The notes: generated by a model from the letters alone, not told the origin. Counted from the stretch's first letter, positions 9,015 to 17,943 are shown. The stretch: DNA of 64,000 nucleotides from Pararhizobium capsulatum DSM 1112 (GCF_030814475.1 NZ_JAUSVF010000002.1:868001-932000), one strand, 5' to 3'. Numbers and translations are program-made.

Positions 9015-10634
9015 TCAATTTGCGAGATGTTCAAACAGGAGAGCCACGGCCTCGGCACCCGGATCGGCGTGGCCTTCCAGCTGTTTGGCATTGATATAGA
9101 CGGCACGTCCGGCTTTCGCCTTTACCAGCTTGGCCGTCGTGTCGGCGCCGGTGCGCGCGGCGATCGCAGCCGCTTTGATACCATCTGCGAGTGCATCGAG
9201 AGCAGGTGCCAACGCATCGATCATGGTGCGATCACCAACGCTGGCACCACCGATTTCCTGGATGCGGGCAAGCCCAGCCTTCAGGGCATCACGCATCGGC
9301 AGGCCGCTGGACGCGCCGTCGCCGGCCGCAGCGAAGAAAATGGCGAGTAGCACGCCGGAAGAACCGCCCATCGTCTGGCTGAGTTCAAGCCCGATCGCGC
9401 GGTAAAGTTGCGTCTGGTCCGACAGCGGCAGCCGGTCCATCGCCTTGATGAGTGCTCTTGCCGCGCCGGCGAGGGTGGACCCCGTATCGCCATCGCCCGA
9501 TTTGGCGTCGAGCGCATTCAGGTCCCGCTCGGCTGAGATCAGCACATTGCAGCAGCTGATCAGGAATTCGCGTGTCGGCTTGTGATCGGACGGCAGCGGC
9601 GTGATTGGCTTCAGCCCATCCGGCAGGGCGGCAATGGAGATGGAGCCGACAGCGTGGAGGCCCGGCCATGCGGAAAGCGTGACCGCCTTGCCCAAGGCAT
9701 CGAGATCGGCCTTCCCGGCCGGGTAGAGCGAAATTGAAAAACCCTGCATGTCGAGCGAGGTCATCATCGGCGCCGGGCCGACGACATGGGAAATATGCTT
9801 GCCGACAGCCGAATTCAGCAACTCATGGGTCAGCACAGACATTTCCAGAACTGACGTTCCGCCGAGATTGTTGATGAGGGCCACATGCGACTTTTCGCCG
9901 ATGGTCGCCTGCAATTTGGCAGCAACGGCCGCCATGGCCGTTTTCGCATCGGTGAATGCGACTTGCTCGATCCCCGCTTCGCCGTGAATGCCGAGGCCAA
10001 GCTCGGCCATGCCGTGCGGGATGCGGTTTTCCTTTGGAGAGCCGGGTACGGTGCAGGTATCGAGCGACATGCCAATGCTTTTCGTTGACGATATGACGCG
10101 CTTGGCGGCGGCCGTCACTGTCTCCAGATCGGCACCGGATTCGGCGGCGGCACCGGCGATCTTGTGCACGAACAGCGTTCCGGCAACACCGCGCGGCTGC
10201 GGCAGGTCCGGCAAAGCGATATCGTCATCGACGATGACCATGCTGACATTGAGGCCAAAGGCGCGGGCACGCTCGGCTGCAAGACCGAAATTCAGGCGAT
10301 CGCCGGTATAGTTCTTGACGATGAGCAGGCAGCCTGCGGGGCCGGTGACCGCGAGGATACCGGCGAGCACCGCATCGACGCTCGGGGAGGCAAAGACATC
10401 GCCGCAGACGGCAGCCGTCAGCATACCAGCCCCGACGAAACCGGCATGGGCAGGCTCATGGCCCGAGCCGCCGCCGGAGACCAGCGCCACCTTGGACTTA
10501 TCCCAGTCGTTGCGGATGACGACGCGGATATGCGGGTAGCCGTCCAGCCGGGCAAGCTTGCCGCCGGAGGTGGCGAGCAGGCCATCGATCGCTTCGGTGA
10601 CGACATCTTCTCTTTTGTTGATGAATTGTGCCAT
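9015..10634 (-). CDS. Dihydroxyacetone kinase, fused DhaK-DhaL (ATP-dependent)
   Basis: 539 residues. The DAK1 domain (about 1-330) shows GGGSGHEP at 54-61, NYTGDRLNF at 108-116 and the covalent substrate-binding His217 in GLGIHGEAG. A short linker leads to the DAK2 domain (about 350-539) with the Mg-ATP loop SGDGDTGSTLAG (Asp381, Asp383). The fused form uses ATP rather than the PTS and makes dihydroxyacetone phosphate. It is the last gene of the six-gene ABC operon upstream, 67 bp after the ATPase. This suggests that the imported compound is dihydroxyacetone or a polyol/ketose turned into a triose-like kinase substrate. No dehydrogenase or aldolase lies in the operon. Confidence 0.92.
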   Translation of the reverse strand: MAQFINKREDVVTEAIDGLLATSGGKLARLDGYPHIRVVIRNDWDKSKVALVSGGGSGHEPAHAGFVGAGMLTAAVCGDVFASPSVDAVLAGILAVTGPAGCLLIVKNYTGDRLNFGLAAERARAFGLNVSMVIVDDDIALPDLPQPRGVAGTLFVHKIAGAAAESGADLETVTAAAKRVISSTKSIGMSLDTCTVPGSPKENRIPHGMAELGLGIHGEAGIEQVAFTDAKTAMAAVAAKLQATIGEKSHVALINNLGGTSVLEMSVLTHELLNSAVGKHISHVVGPAPMMTSLDMQGFSISLYPAGKADLDALGKAVTLSAWPGLHAVGSISIAALPDGLKPITPLPSDHKPTREFLISCCNVLISAERDLNALDAKSGDGDTGSTLAGAARALIKAMDRLPLSDQTQLYRAIGLELSQTMGGSSGVLLAIFFAAAGDGASSGLPMRDALKAGLARIQEIGGASVGDRTMIDALAPALDALADGIKAAAIAARTGADTTAKLVKAKAGRAVYINAKQLEGHADPGAEAVALLFEHLAN

Positions 10635-10644
10635 TGGTCGCTCC

Positions 10645-10700
10645 CTAGAGCATTTCCAGCAAAAGTGCGAAGCGCGTCCGGAAATGCGTTAAATCAAAGA
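10645..10700. repeat. Possible rhizobial intergenic palindromic repeat
   Basis: GCATTTCC at 10650-10657 pairs with GGAAATGC at 10680-10687 around AGCAAAAGTGCGAAGCG. This resembles a short dispersed element commonly seen between rhizobial genes. It lies between an ATPase gene and the dihydroxyacetone kinase gene, so it could form an mRNA stem-loop. Only one copy was noticed in this window. Confidence 0.4.
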
Positions 10701-10701
10701 G

Positions 10702-11694
10702 TTAAAGCCGTATGCCGTCCGCGTCGAAATAGAGCGGCTTGTTCGGCTGGATTTTCACGATATCGCCGTTGCGCAAGCCCGTATGGGCTGCCGTCACGGT
10801 GACAAGGTCATGGTTTTTGTAGGACAGGTGCAGGCGGGTCTGGTCGCCCAGATGCTCCACGCGCCGCACGAAACTGTCTTCGCCCTCGCCTTGCGAGATA
10901 TGCTCGGGCCGCAGCCCGATGGTCGCGGCGCCAACAGGGGAAGACGGAAAGATATCCGCCGGCAGGATGTTGATGCGCGGCTGGCCGAGCCTTGCGGCGG
11001 CATAGACGCTGACCGGGTTTTCATAGATATCCCGTGGCGAGCCGAACTGCACCAGCCTGCCCTGGTGCAAGACGCCGACATGCGTCGCCATGGTCATCGC
11101 CTCGATCTGGTCATGGGTCACATAGAGCAGCGTTGCGCCAGAATTGGCCTGGATGCTCTTGAGCTCGATGCGCAGATCGGACCTGAGCTTCGCATCAAGG
11201 GAACTCAGCGGCTCGTCCATGAGGTAGAGCTGCGGGTTGCGCACCAGCGCCCGGCCGATCGATACCCGCTGCATTTCCCCGCCGGAAAGGGTCGTCGCCT
11301 TGTTGTCCAGCTTGTGGGAAATTTGCAGCACCTCGGCGATCGCATTGACCTTGCGGGTAATCTCGGCCGGCGGAGTCTTCAGCAGGGGCGATTTCAGCGG
11401 GAATTCGAGATTCTGCCGCACCGTCAGATGCGGATAGAGCGAATATTGCTGGAAGACCATCGCGACGTTTCGCTGGGCCGGGGTCAGCCCGCGCATCGGC
11501 AGGCCGCCGATGAAGATTTCGCCGCTGTCGGGGTGATCGAGACCGGAAACCATGCGGAGCGTAGTAGTCTTGCCGGCCCCTGTCGGCCCCAGCAGCACGA
11601 CGAAGGAGCCGTTCGGCACGGTCATCGACACATTGTCGAGCGCGACATGCGAACCGAACGTCTTGGTGACGCCTTCAAGCCGGATCTCAGCCAT
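10702..11694 (-). CDS. ABC transporter ATP-binding protein, second of a pair
   Basis: 330 residues. Walker A is GPTGAGKTTT, the signature is LSGGEMQR, Walker B is LYLMDEPLSSLD, followed by ATLLYVTHDQIEAMTM, with a C-terminal MalK/TOBE domain (IGLRPEHIS). Its start overlaps the previous ATPase gene by eight bases. Two distinct ATPases beside two permeases is the arrangement of the rhizobial glycerol (GlpS/GlpT) transporter type, where they probably form a heterodimer. The signature Gln is replaced (GGEMQR instead of GGQxQR). Confidence 0.92.
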   Translation of the reverse strand: MAEIRLEGVTKTFGSHVALDNVSMTVPNGSFVVLLGPTGAGKTTTLRMVSGLDHPDSGEIFIGGLPMRGLTPAQRNVAMVFQQYSLYPHLTVRQNLEFPLKSPLLKTPPAEITRKVNAIAEVLQISHKLDNKATTLSGGEMQRVSIGRALVRNPQLYLMDEPLSSLDAKLRSDLRIELKSIQANSGATLLYVTHDQIEAMTMATHVGVLHQGRLVQFGSPRDIYENPVSVYAAARLGQPRINILPADIFPSSPVGAATIGLRPEHISQGEGEDSFVRRVEHLGDQTRLHLSYKNHDLVTVTAAHTGLRNGDIVKIQPNKPLYFDADGIRL

Positions 11695-12781
11695 GGTTCA
11701 GCACTCCCTCGTTTGCCGCCGAAAGCAGCGCCTGTCCCCTCTCCTCGAAGACTGTCAGCGTGCGCCGGTCGAACTCCAGGCCGATTGTCTCTCCCGGGTT
11801 AATGACATGCTCGGAGCCGGTGCGCGCCTTGACGTCACCATTGGGGGTCGCCAGCGTGACGATCTGGGTGGTGCCGAGATATTCGGTGGCGATCACCCGG
11901 CCGCGGAACGTGGATGTATCGGAAAACACGATGTTTTCGGGGCGAACACCAAGCGTCAGCTTTCCCGTCGCACCCTCGCGCGAAACCGGCACCTCGACCG
12001 TCTTGCCCGCAAGTTCGATCCTGTCGCCGCCGATGCCGATCATGCCGTCGAAGTCAAGGAAGTTCATGGGCGGCGAGCCGATGAACTTGGCGACGAACTT
12101 GGTGGCCGGCCAGTCGTAGATCTGCTGCGGCTTGCCGAACTGCTCGACGACGCCGTGGTTCATGACAACGATCTTGTCACCCATCTGCATGGCTTCGAGC
12201 TGGTCGTGGGTCACGTAGACCGTCGTTGCACCCATGCGGTCATGCAGCGCTCTCAACTCCTCGGCCATGTGCTCGCGGAACTCGGCATCAAGGGCGCCAA
12301 GCGGCTCATCCATGAAGAACGCCTTGGGACGCCGCACGATCGCGCGGCCGAGCGCCACGCGCTGGCGGTCGCCGCCGGAAAGGCCGCCGACAGGCTTGTC
12401 GAGAATATCCTCGATCCGAAGAATACGCGCGACCTCGGCGACACGGGTCTTCACCTCCGCCTTGGGCACGCCTTGGGAAAGCAGCGGATAGGAGATATTC
12501 CGACGCACATTCATATGCGGATAGAGCGCAAACATCTGGAAGACGAAGGCGATGTCGCGCTGGCTGGCCGGCTTCATGCCGACCTCCTCGCCATCGATGT
12601 AGATCTCGCCGCTGGTGGGCAGCTCGAGACCGGCCATCATGCGTAACGTCGTGGTCTTGCCGCAGCCGGAGGGGCCGAGAAGCATGAAGAATTCGCCGTC
12701 CTCGATCGTGAATGTAGAAGACTGGACTGCCGTGAAGCTTCCGAATTCCTTGCGCACGTTTTCAATTCTGATTTGCGCCAT
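11687..12781 (-). CDS. ABC transporter ATP-binding protein, first of a pair
   Basis: 364 residues from ATG 12781 (MAQIRIENVRKEFGSF). Walker A is GPSGCGKTTT, the signature is LSGGDRQR, and Walker B is AFFMDEPLGALDAEF, with a C-terminal TOBE-type domain (LGVRPENIVF). It lies two bases after the stop of the small membrane protein. The variant signature LSGGDRQR and the paired paralogue downstream suggest an asymmetric ATPase heterodimer. Confidence 0.92.
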   Translation of the reverse strand: MAQIRIENVRKEFGSFTAVQSSTFTIEDGEFFMLLGPSGCGKTTTLRMMAGLELPTSGEIYIDGEEVGMKPASQRDIAFVFQMFALYPHMNVRRNISYPLLSQGVPKAEVKTRVAEVARILRIEDILDKPVGGLSGGDRQRVALGRAIVRRPKAFFMDEPLGALDAEFREHMAEELRALHDRMGATTVYVTHDQLEAMQMGDKIVVMNHGVVEQFGKPQQIYDWPATKFVAKFIGSPPMNFLDFDGMIGIGGDRIELAGKTVEVPVSREGATGKLTLGVRPENIVFSDTSTFRGRVIATEYLGTTQIVTLATPNGDVKARTGSEHVINPGETIGLEFDRRTLTVFEERGQALLSAANEGVLNHG

Positions 12782-12783
12782 GA

Positions 12784-12972
12784 TCACTCCGGAAAGTGGC
12801 TTACGATGATGAACATCACGGTCCCAACCAGGGTGACAATGAACGAATAGGAAAACAATGAGACAGCGAAGGGCTGCATCAGCATGACGACGCCGGCCGC
12901 GATCAGGAAGGAGGCGACGAGCTCCCACTGGCTGCGCCGGAACCGGCGCAATCCGTCAAAAAACGCACTCAT
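12784..12972 (-). CDS. Small two-helix membrane protein of the ABC operon
   Basis: 62 residues: a basic N-terminus (MSAFFDGLRRFRRSQWE), then hydrophobic segments LVASFLIAAGVVMLMQPFAV and FSYSFIVTLVGTVMFIIV. Its start overlaps the permease stop by four bases and its stop lies two bases before the first ATPase ATG, so it is firmly part of the operon. The rhizobial glycerol transporter operon also carries a small membrane protein of unknown role (GlpU), and this one may be its counterpart. The function is unknown; an accessory role in the transporter complex is inferred. Confidence 0.8.
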   Translation of the reverse strand: MSAFFDGLRRFRRSQWELVASFLIAAGVVMLMQPFAVSLFSYSFIVTLVGTVMFIIVSHFPE

Positions 12973-13904
12973 TTGCGCACCGCTCCAAAGGTAATGCCAC
13001 GCAACAAATGCTTGCGAAGGACAATGGTGAAGACCATCACGGGCACCAGGAACAACGTGGCGCCCGCGGCGACCGCCGGCCAGTCCTGACCGGAAACGCC
13101 GATGATGGTGGGAATGAAGGGCGGCGCTGTCTGCGCCGTACCGGAGGTCAGGAGAACCGCGAAGGCATACTCGTTCCAGGCAAAGATCAGGCAGAAAATC
13201 GCCGTCGAGGCGATGCCGGTCGCGGCCTGCGGCAGCACGACCTTGTAGAAGGCCTGGAACCGCGTGTAACCATCGATCAGCGCCGCCTCCTCGTATTCGA
13301 CCGGAATTTCGTCGATGAACCCCTTGAGCAGCCAGACGGAGAGCGACAGGTTGACGGCGGTATAGAGCAGGATCATGCCGAGATGCGTATCGCTGAGGCC
13401 GAGCTGCCGGAACATCAGGAAGATCGGGATGGCAACGGCAATCGGCGGCATCATGCGGGTAGAGAGAATGAAGAACAGCAGATCATCCTTCAGCGGCACC
13501 TTGAAGCGCGAGAAGGCGTAGGCGGCTGCCGTTCCGAGCACGATGCAGAGCACCGTCGAGCCGAATCCGATAATCACGGAGTTGGTGAAACGTTCGCCGA
13601 AACGCGACGGCCCGGCAATCACCAGCCCGTCCTTGCGCACGAGGCGCTCGTACCAGGTGGTGGGCTCGCCCATCTCCGCAAGGGTTTCGGGCGAAACGCG
13701 GGTGCGGGTGGTGAAGAGGTTGACATAGCCTTCGAGCGTCGGATTGAAGACCACCTTGGGCGGATAGGCGATCGCATCCGACGGCGACTTGAAGCCGGTG
13801 GTGATGATCCACAAAAGCGGCATTATCGTCACCACGGCATAGAACACGACCAGGATGCCTGCGAACCATTTCTGGCGGGCAGACGGCTCCGTAACAGAAT
13901 AGCT
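12969..13904 (-). CDS. ABC transporter permease (MalG type)
   Basis: About 311 residues from MSYSVTEPSARQKWF, with six membrane segments and the EAA loop EYEEAALIDGYTRFQAFYKV. The frame is open further upstream inside the partner permease gene, but the ATG within the end of that gene gives the family-like N-terminus. The long periplasmic loop between helices 1 and 2 (about residues 40-110) contains VSPETLAEMGEPTTWYERLV. It pairs with the MalF-type permease upstream. Confidence 0.9.
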   Translation of the reverse strand, partial: SYSVTEPSARQKWFAGILVVFYAVVTIMPLLWIITTGFKSPSDAIAYPPKVVFNPTLEGYVNLFTTRTRVSPETLAEMGEPTTWYERLVRKDGLVIAGPSRFGERFTNSVIIGFGSTVLCIVLGTAAAYAFSRFKVPLKDDLLFFILSTRMMPPIAVAIPIFLMFRQLGLSDTHLGMILLYTAVNLSLSVWLLKGFIDEIPVEYEEAALIDGYTRFQAFYKVVLPQAATGIASTAIFCLIFAWNEYAFAVLLTSGTAQTAPPFIPTIIGVSGQDWPAVAAGATLFLVPVMVFTIVLRKHLLRGITFGAVRK

Positions 13905-14851
13905 CATCGCTGTTTGACCTTGTTGAGGGCTTTCACGTAGATCGACGCAAGGCCGAAGACGGTGACGAAGAGGATAACCGCATAGGCCGAGGCATAGCCC
14001 GTGCGCCACTTCTCGAAGGCCTCACGCTTGAGGTTGATCGAGGTGAGCTCGGTGGTCGATCCCGGCCCGCCACCGGTCAGCTGCACGACGAGGTCGAACA
14101 TCTTGAAGTTCTCGATACCGCGAAACAGGATCGCCAGCATCAGGAAAGGCAGGACCATCGGAATGGTAATCGTCCAGAACTGGCGCCATTTGCTGGCACG
14201 GTCACATTCGGCTGCCTCATAGATACTGTCGGGAATGGAGCGCAGGCCGGCAAGGCAGATGAGCATGACGAAGGGCGTCCACATCCAGGTATCGACGATG
14301 ATGATCGCCCAGGGCGCCAGATTGACGCTGCCGATCATCGAGAAGCTGGACGGATCGACGCCGGTCAGGAAGCTCACCGCATAATTGAACAGGCCGATCT
14401 GCGGTTGGTAGAGGAAGGTCCAGAAGTTGCCGACGACGGCGGGGCTCAGCATCATCGGCAGCACGATTATGGTCGTCCACAGATCGTTGCCTCGAAACTT
14501 CTTGTTGATCAGATAGGCCAGCGAAAAGCCGATAAGCACCTGCAGGACGATCGTCCAGATCAGGAAATGCGCCGTCGCCTGCATGGTCAGCCAGATGTCG
14601 CCATCCGTCAGGATGCGCCGGTAGTTCTGCAGACCGATGAACTCGACGGCGGCATTGGGGCGGTTGACGCGAAAATTGGTGAAGCTCAGCCGGACGGTCC
14701 AGATCAGCGGGAAGATATTGACCGCCAGAAGCAGGATGATCGACGGTGCCACGAACAGCCAAGCGATCGAACGATCTGACAATCCCCGGATGCGCCGGGC
14801 GATCACAGGCGGCGTCGCCCGCGCGGCGCGATCCATCGGTGTATCGGACAT
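13904..14851 (-). CDS. ABC transporter permease (MalF type)
   Basis: 315 residues. The helix SIAWLFVAPSIILLLAVNIF follows a short cytoplasmic N-terminus, and the EAA loop is SIYEAAECDRASKWRQFWTI. It is the first permease after the binding protein gene and overlaps its MalG-type partner. The sequence places it in the CUT1/polyol group of sugar transporters. Confidence 0.92.
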   Translation of the reverse strand: MSDTPMDRAARATPPVIARRIRGLSDRSIAWLFVAPSIILLLAVNIFPLIWTVRLSFTNFRVNRPNAAVEFIGLQNYRRILTDGDIWLTMQATAHFLIWTIVLQVLIGFSLAYLINKKFRGNDLWTTIIVLPMMLSPAVVGNFWTFLYQPQIGLFNYAVSFLTGVDPSSFSMIGSVNLAPWAIIIVDTWMWTPFVMLICLAGLRSIPDSIYEAAECDRASKWRQFWTITIPMVLPFLMLAILFRGIENFKMFDLVVQLTGGGPGSTTELTSINLKREAFEKWRTGYASAYAVILFVTVFGLASIYVKALNKVKQR

Positions 14852-14933
14852 GATACCCTCTTACATATGGGAGATGATTGGCAGGGCCGTGCAAACGGCC
14901 CTGCTCCTTGTTCCGTTCAGACGACGCTACGGA

Positions 14934-16268
14934 TCAATACTTGTCTTCGTCGGTGAAGACGTCGGTCCAGTCCTTGACCAGGCCGTCGAGCGCTTCCTTG
15001 GAAGTACCCTGGCCGGCGATCACATAGTCGTGGAAACGCTTCTGCGATGCCTGCAGCAGCGAGGCGTAGGAGGGCTCGGCCCAGAAATCCTTCACGATCG
15101 CCATGGAATCGAGGAAGGTCTGTGCGTAGGGCTGGCTGGTCGCGAAACCCGGATCCTCGACCACTGCACGCAGTGCCGAATAACCGCCGAGGCTCCACCA
15201 CTTAGCCTGCACGTCCGGCTGGGCGAACCATTTGATATACTCAAGCGCCGCCGCCTGCTTTTCGGAGGTGGAGACGACTGAGATACCCTGGCCGCCGAGC
15301 TGGGCGAACTGCTTGCCGCCTGGCCCCGCAGGATTGGCGAAGTAGCCGGACTTGTCGCCACCGACCTTCGGATCAGCGTTGATGCCTGGCCAGATGAAGG
15401 CGAAGTTCATCTGAAGCGCAACCTGACCGGATTTATAGGCGTCGATGTTCTCCGACATATAGGCGTCGGACGATCCGGGAGGTGCGCAGCAATCATAGAG
15501 CGCCTTGTAGTATTCAAGACCGGCGACGGCCTCCGGCGAATTCACGAAGCCCTCTAGATCATAGGGCTTGTCGGGATTGTCGTACTGGAAGCCGAAGCTG
15601 TAGAGCACGTCCATGGCGCCCATGGTAATGCCTTCCGAGCCGCGCTCGGTATAGATCGCCGCGCCGTAGACGGTGGTGCCGTCGATCTTGCGGTTCTGGA
15701 AGAACTCGGCAATGTCCTTCAGCTCTGCGAAGGTCTTGGGAACGGCGAGGTCACGACCGTATTTTGTCTTGAATTCCGCCTGAAGTTCGGGACGTGAGAA
15801 CCAGTCCTTGCGGTAGGTCCAGCCAACGACATCGCCGAAGGCCGGAAGCGCCCAGTAGTTCGGCGTATTCTTCGGCCATTCGGAATAGCCGGTCACGGTG
15901 GCCGGGATGAAATCGGCCATCTTGATGCCTTCCTTGTCGAAGAAGTCATTCAGCTTCACATACTGGCCGTTCTCCGCTGCGCCGCCGATCCACTGGCTGT
16001 CGCCGATCATCAGGTCGCAGAGCTTGCCGCCCGAGTTCAGCTCGTTGAGCATGCGGTCGGCGAAATTCGGCCACGGCACGAATTCGAATTTCATCTTGTG
16101 GCCGGACTTGGCCTCGAAATCCTTGCTGAGTTCGACAAGGGCGTTTGCCGGGTCCCAGGCGGCCCAGCACAATGTCAAATCGTCGGCGCGGGCGGATGTT
16201 GCGCCCATCGCGCTGGCTCCCATGAGGGCACCGGCGGCGACCATGGTCTTCAGGTACTTCGACTGCAT
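14934..16268 (-). CDS. ABC transporter, periplasmic binding protein (polyol/sugar type)
   Basis: 444 residues. The signal peptide (MQSKYLKTMVAAGALMGASA, cleaved near TSARA) is followed by DDLTLCWAAWDPANALVELS and a large SBP_bac_1 domain. An internal pair of cysteines (ALYDCCAPPG) is notable. GGGAGGTAATCAAC precedes ATG 16268. It is the first gene of the operon, 180 bp from twin palindromic operators and divergent from the LacI regulator. The dual ATPases and the dihydroxyacetone kinase suggest a small polyol, ketose or triose as substrate; this is inference. Confidence 0.92.
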   Translation of the reverse strand: MQSKYLKTMVAAGALMGASAMGATSARADDLTLCWAAWDPANALVELSKDFEAKSGHKMKFEFVPWPNFADRMLNELNSGGKLCDLMIGDSQWIGGAAENGQYVKLNDFFDKEGIKMADFIPATVTGYSEWPKNTPNYWALPAFGDVVGWTYRKDWFSRPELQAEFKTKYGRDLAVPKTFAELKDIAEFFQNRKIDGTTVYGAAIYTERGSEGITMGAMDVLYSFGFQYDNPDKPYDLEGFVNSPEAVAGLEYYKALYDCCAPPGSSDAYMSENIDAYKSGQVALQMNFAFIWPGINADPKVGGDKSGYFANPAGPGGKQFAQLGGQGISVVSTSEKQAAALEYIKWFAQPDVQAKWWSLGGYSALRAVVEDPGFATSQPYAQTFLDSMAIVKDFWAEPSYASLLQASQKRFHDYVIAGQGTSKEALDGLVKDWTDVFTDEDKY

Positions 16269-16446
16269 GTTGATTACCTCCCTCTGTGTTTCCCGACCTC
16301 CATCGGAAAACGAAACATGCCCCGGCGGGGCAAAAAGGGCAGGCTGACGCTGCGGACGACCGCACCCTCCTCCGACCCTCACGAACAGCAATTCCCTCCA
16401 CCGGCATCAAGCCGGACCCACAGCAATTGTTGTTGATTCATTCATA

Positions 16447-16496
16447 ATTGAGGTGCGCACCTCAATGCAAGCGATTTTTGAGGTGCGCACCTCAAT
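16447..16496. promoter_or_regulatory. Twin perfect palindromic operators between regulator and ABC operon
   Basis: TTGAGGTGCGCACCTCAA occurs at 16448-16465 and again, identically, at 16478-16495. The centres are 30 bp apart, close to three helical turns, so two repressor dimers would lie on the same face of the DNA. They stand between the divergent binding-protein gene and the LacI-family gene and are the obvious sites for that regulator. Confidence 0.8.
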
Positions 16497-16566
16497 TTCT
16501 TGCTTTTTGTTCATTTCTGTAAGAGAACATCGACAAACCAGAATTCAGGAAGAGGATGAAAACCCG

Positions 16567-17589
16567 ATGCGGCCCACCGCGAAGGACCTTGCCGAGGCAG
16601 CCGGTGTCAGCCTTGCGACCGTCGACAGAGTGCTGAACGACCGCGCCAATGTCAGCAAGAAAGCCTATCGCCTTGTCAACGACGCCATTGAAAGAATCGG
16701 CTTTTTCAAAAACCCAGCGGCAGTTAACCTGGCGCGAAACAAGACATATCGCTTCCGCTTCGTGCTACCAACGGCGGGTGACCAGTATCTCAAGGAGTTG
16801 CTACAGCGCGTAGACGAGGCGAAGGAGGCGCTGCAATCGGACCTCACCGCCGTCGAGGCCGTACAAATCCCGATCAGCGATCCGCATTTCGTCGCAAAGT
16901 ACCTGTCGTCGATTGACGCTGCCACGATGGATGGCGTCGCGATCATGGCGCCGGAATCACCTCAGGTCCGCGACGCGATGGGCCGGCTTCTGGAGCGCGA
17001 CATCAAGGTCGTGCAATTTCTCTCCGGTCAGGAAAAGCTTGAAAACACCGATTTCGTCGGCATCGACAACTTCGCGGCGGGTGCAACCGCCGGCAAGATC
17101 ATCGGTCGCTTCCTGCGCAAGGAGCCCGGCAAGATCATGGTGGTGGCCGAGACGATGATGGCGCAGGACAGCATCGAAAGGCGACTGGGCTTCGACAGCA
17201 TCATCAACAGCCAGTTTCCCCATTTACAAGGCTTGCCGTCGCTGGAAACATATGGCGACGAGAAAAGAGCACGCGCGGTCATCCAGAGAATGCTCGAAAA
17301 CAATGGCGACATCACCGCCGCCTACGTGCTGAGTGCGGAAGCGCGCATCCCGATCGCTGCCATCGGGCAAAATGACGATCGCGGCAGGCTGACCGTCGTC
17401 GTGCATGAACGCACGCCCTTTACCGAGGACGCACTGCGCGGCGAGCAGATTGATGCGATCATCGCGCAGGATCCGGGACATGCGGTGCGCAGCGCATTGC
17501 GCATCATGCGCGCGCGCACCGACCTGCGCGAACCGCTGGCATCGCAGGAAAAAATCCGCATCGAAGTATTGCTGAAGGAAAATCTCTGA
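16567..17589 (+). CDS. LacI-family transcriptional regulator (dihydroxyacetone-kinase/ABC operon)
   Basis: 340 residues. The N-terminal HTH RPTAKDLAEAAGVSLATVDR is followed by VLNDRANVSKKAYRLVNDAIERIGF, then a ligand-binding domain of the periplasmic-binding-protein class (DFVGIDNFAAGATAGKIIGR). ATG 16567 has a purine-rich AGAGGAT upstream; the in-frame GTG/ATG codons further 5' lie inside the operator DNA and are rejected. It is transcribed away from the ABC operon and probably represses both directions through the two palindromes. The unusual GC-centred operator suggests a recognition helix different from common LacI proteins. Confidence 0.93.
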   Translation: MRPTAKDLAEAAGVSLATVDRVLNDRANVSKKAYRLVNDAIERIGFFKNPAAVNLARNKTYRFRFVLPTAGDQYLKELLQRVDEAKEALQSDLTAVEAVQIPISDPHFVAKYLSSIDAATMDGVAIMAPESPQVRDAMGRLLERDIKVVQFLSGQEKLENTDFVGIDNFAAGATAGKIIGRFLRKEPGKIMVVAETMMAQDSIERRLGFDSIINSQFPHLQGLPSLETYGDEKRARAVIQRMLENNGDITAAYVLSAEARIPIAAIGQNDDRGRLTVVVHERTPFTEDALRGEQIDAIIAQDPGHAVRSALRIMRARTDLREPLASQEKIRIEVLLKENL

Positions 17590-17627
17590 AATTTTCCCGG
17601 CTGGCCGGAGAACACGACACCCGGAAA

Positions 17628-17787
17628 TGAAAAAGCCTGCCGCGGGAGGAGGTGCGGCAGGCTTTTCCGAAAAACCGAACAGCGACTGGGAGGAGGAGTG
17701 CCGCTGTTCCTACAGACGTCCCTGGGAGGAGGAGTGGGCCGTCTGAAACTCAAAGCTCTGCGGGAGGAGGTGCATTGCTTCGATGAA
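17628..17787 (-). ncRNA. Anti-Shine-Dalgarno sRNA with four CCTCCTCCC loops (alpha-r14/NfeR1-like)
   Basis: Read on the minus strand, four stem-loops follow one another and each presents CCTCCTCCC in its loop. The loops lie at about 17762-17770, 17724-17732, 17688-17696 and 17644-17652. Stems are AAGC/GCTT plus TGC/GCA; CAGACG/CGTCTG (17713-17718 with 17740-17745); GAACAGCG/CGCTGTTC (17677-17684 with 17702-17709); and a 13-bp stem AAAAGCCTGCCGC/GCGGCAGGCTTTT (17631-17643 with 17654-17666) that ends in T residues and serves as terminator. A TATAGT box (17792-17797) fits a -10 element; the -35 is weak. Looped CCUCCUCCC motifs that pair with ribosome-binding sites are the hallmark of rhizobial alpha-r14 RNAs and of related DUF1127-linked sRNAs. 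Confidence 0.85.
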
Positions 17788-17908
17788 AACCACTATACCC
17801 GATTTAATTGCTTATTAAATGCACTTTGTTGCAGTGCAGCTATGCAGAAACGCATAGGCCGCGAGAGGGTCTTCCATCCCCTTCCCCCCGCGCGGAGACG
17901 AGGAAACC

Positions 17909-17943
17909 CAAAACGCAAAAACGCCCGCGTCATCAGCGGGCGT
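17909..17943 (-). terminator. Rho-independent terminator of the DUF1127 gene
   Basis: ACGCCCGC (17921-17928) pairs with GCGGGCGT (17936-17943). On the minus strand the stem is followed by TTTTTGCGTTTT. It separates the DUF1127 gene from the downstream sRNA, implying that the sRNA has its own promoter or arises by read-through. Confidence 0.8.

Noticed and set aside
8770..9099. 109-codon plus-strand frame
   Set aside because: No ribosome-binding site, no recognisable motif, and it runs into the antisense of the dihydroxyacetone kinase gene.
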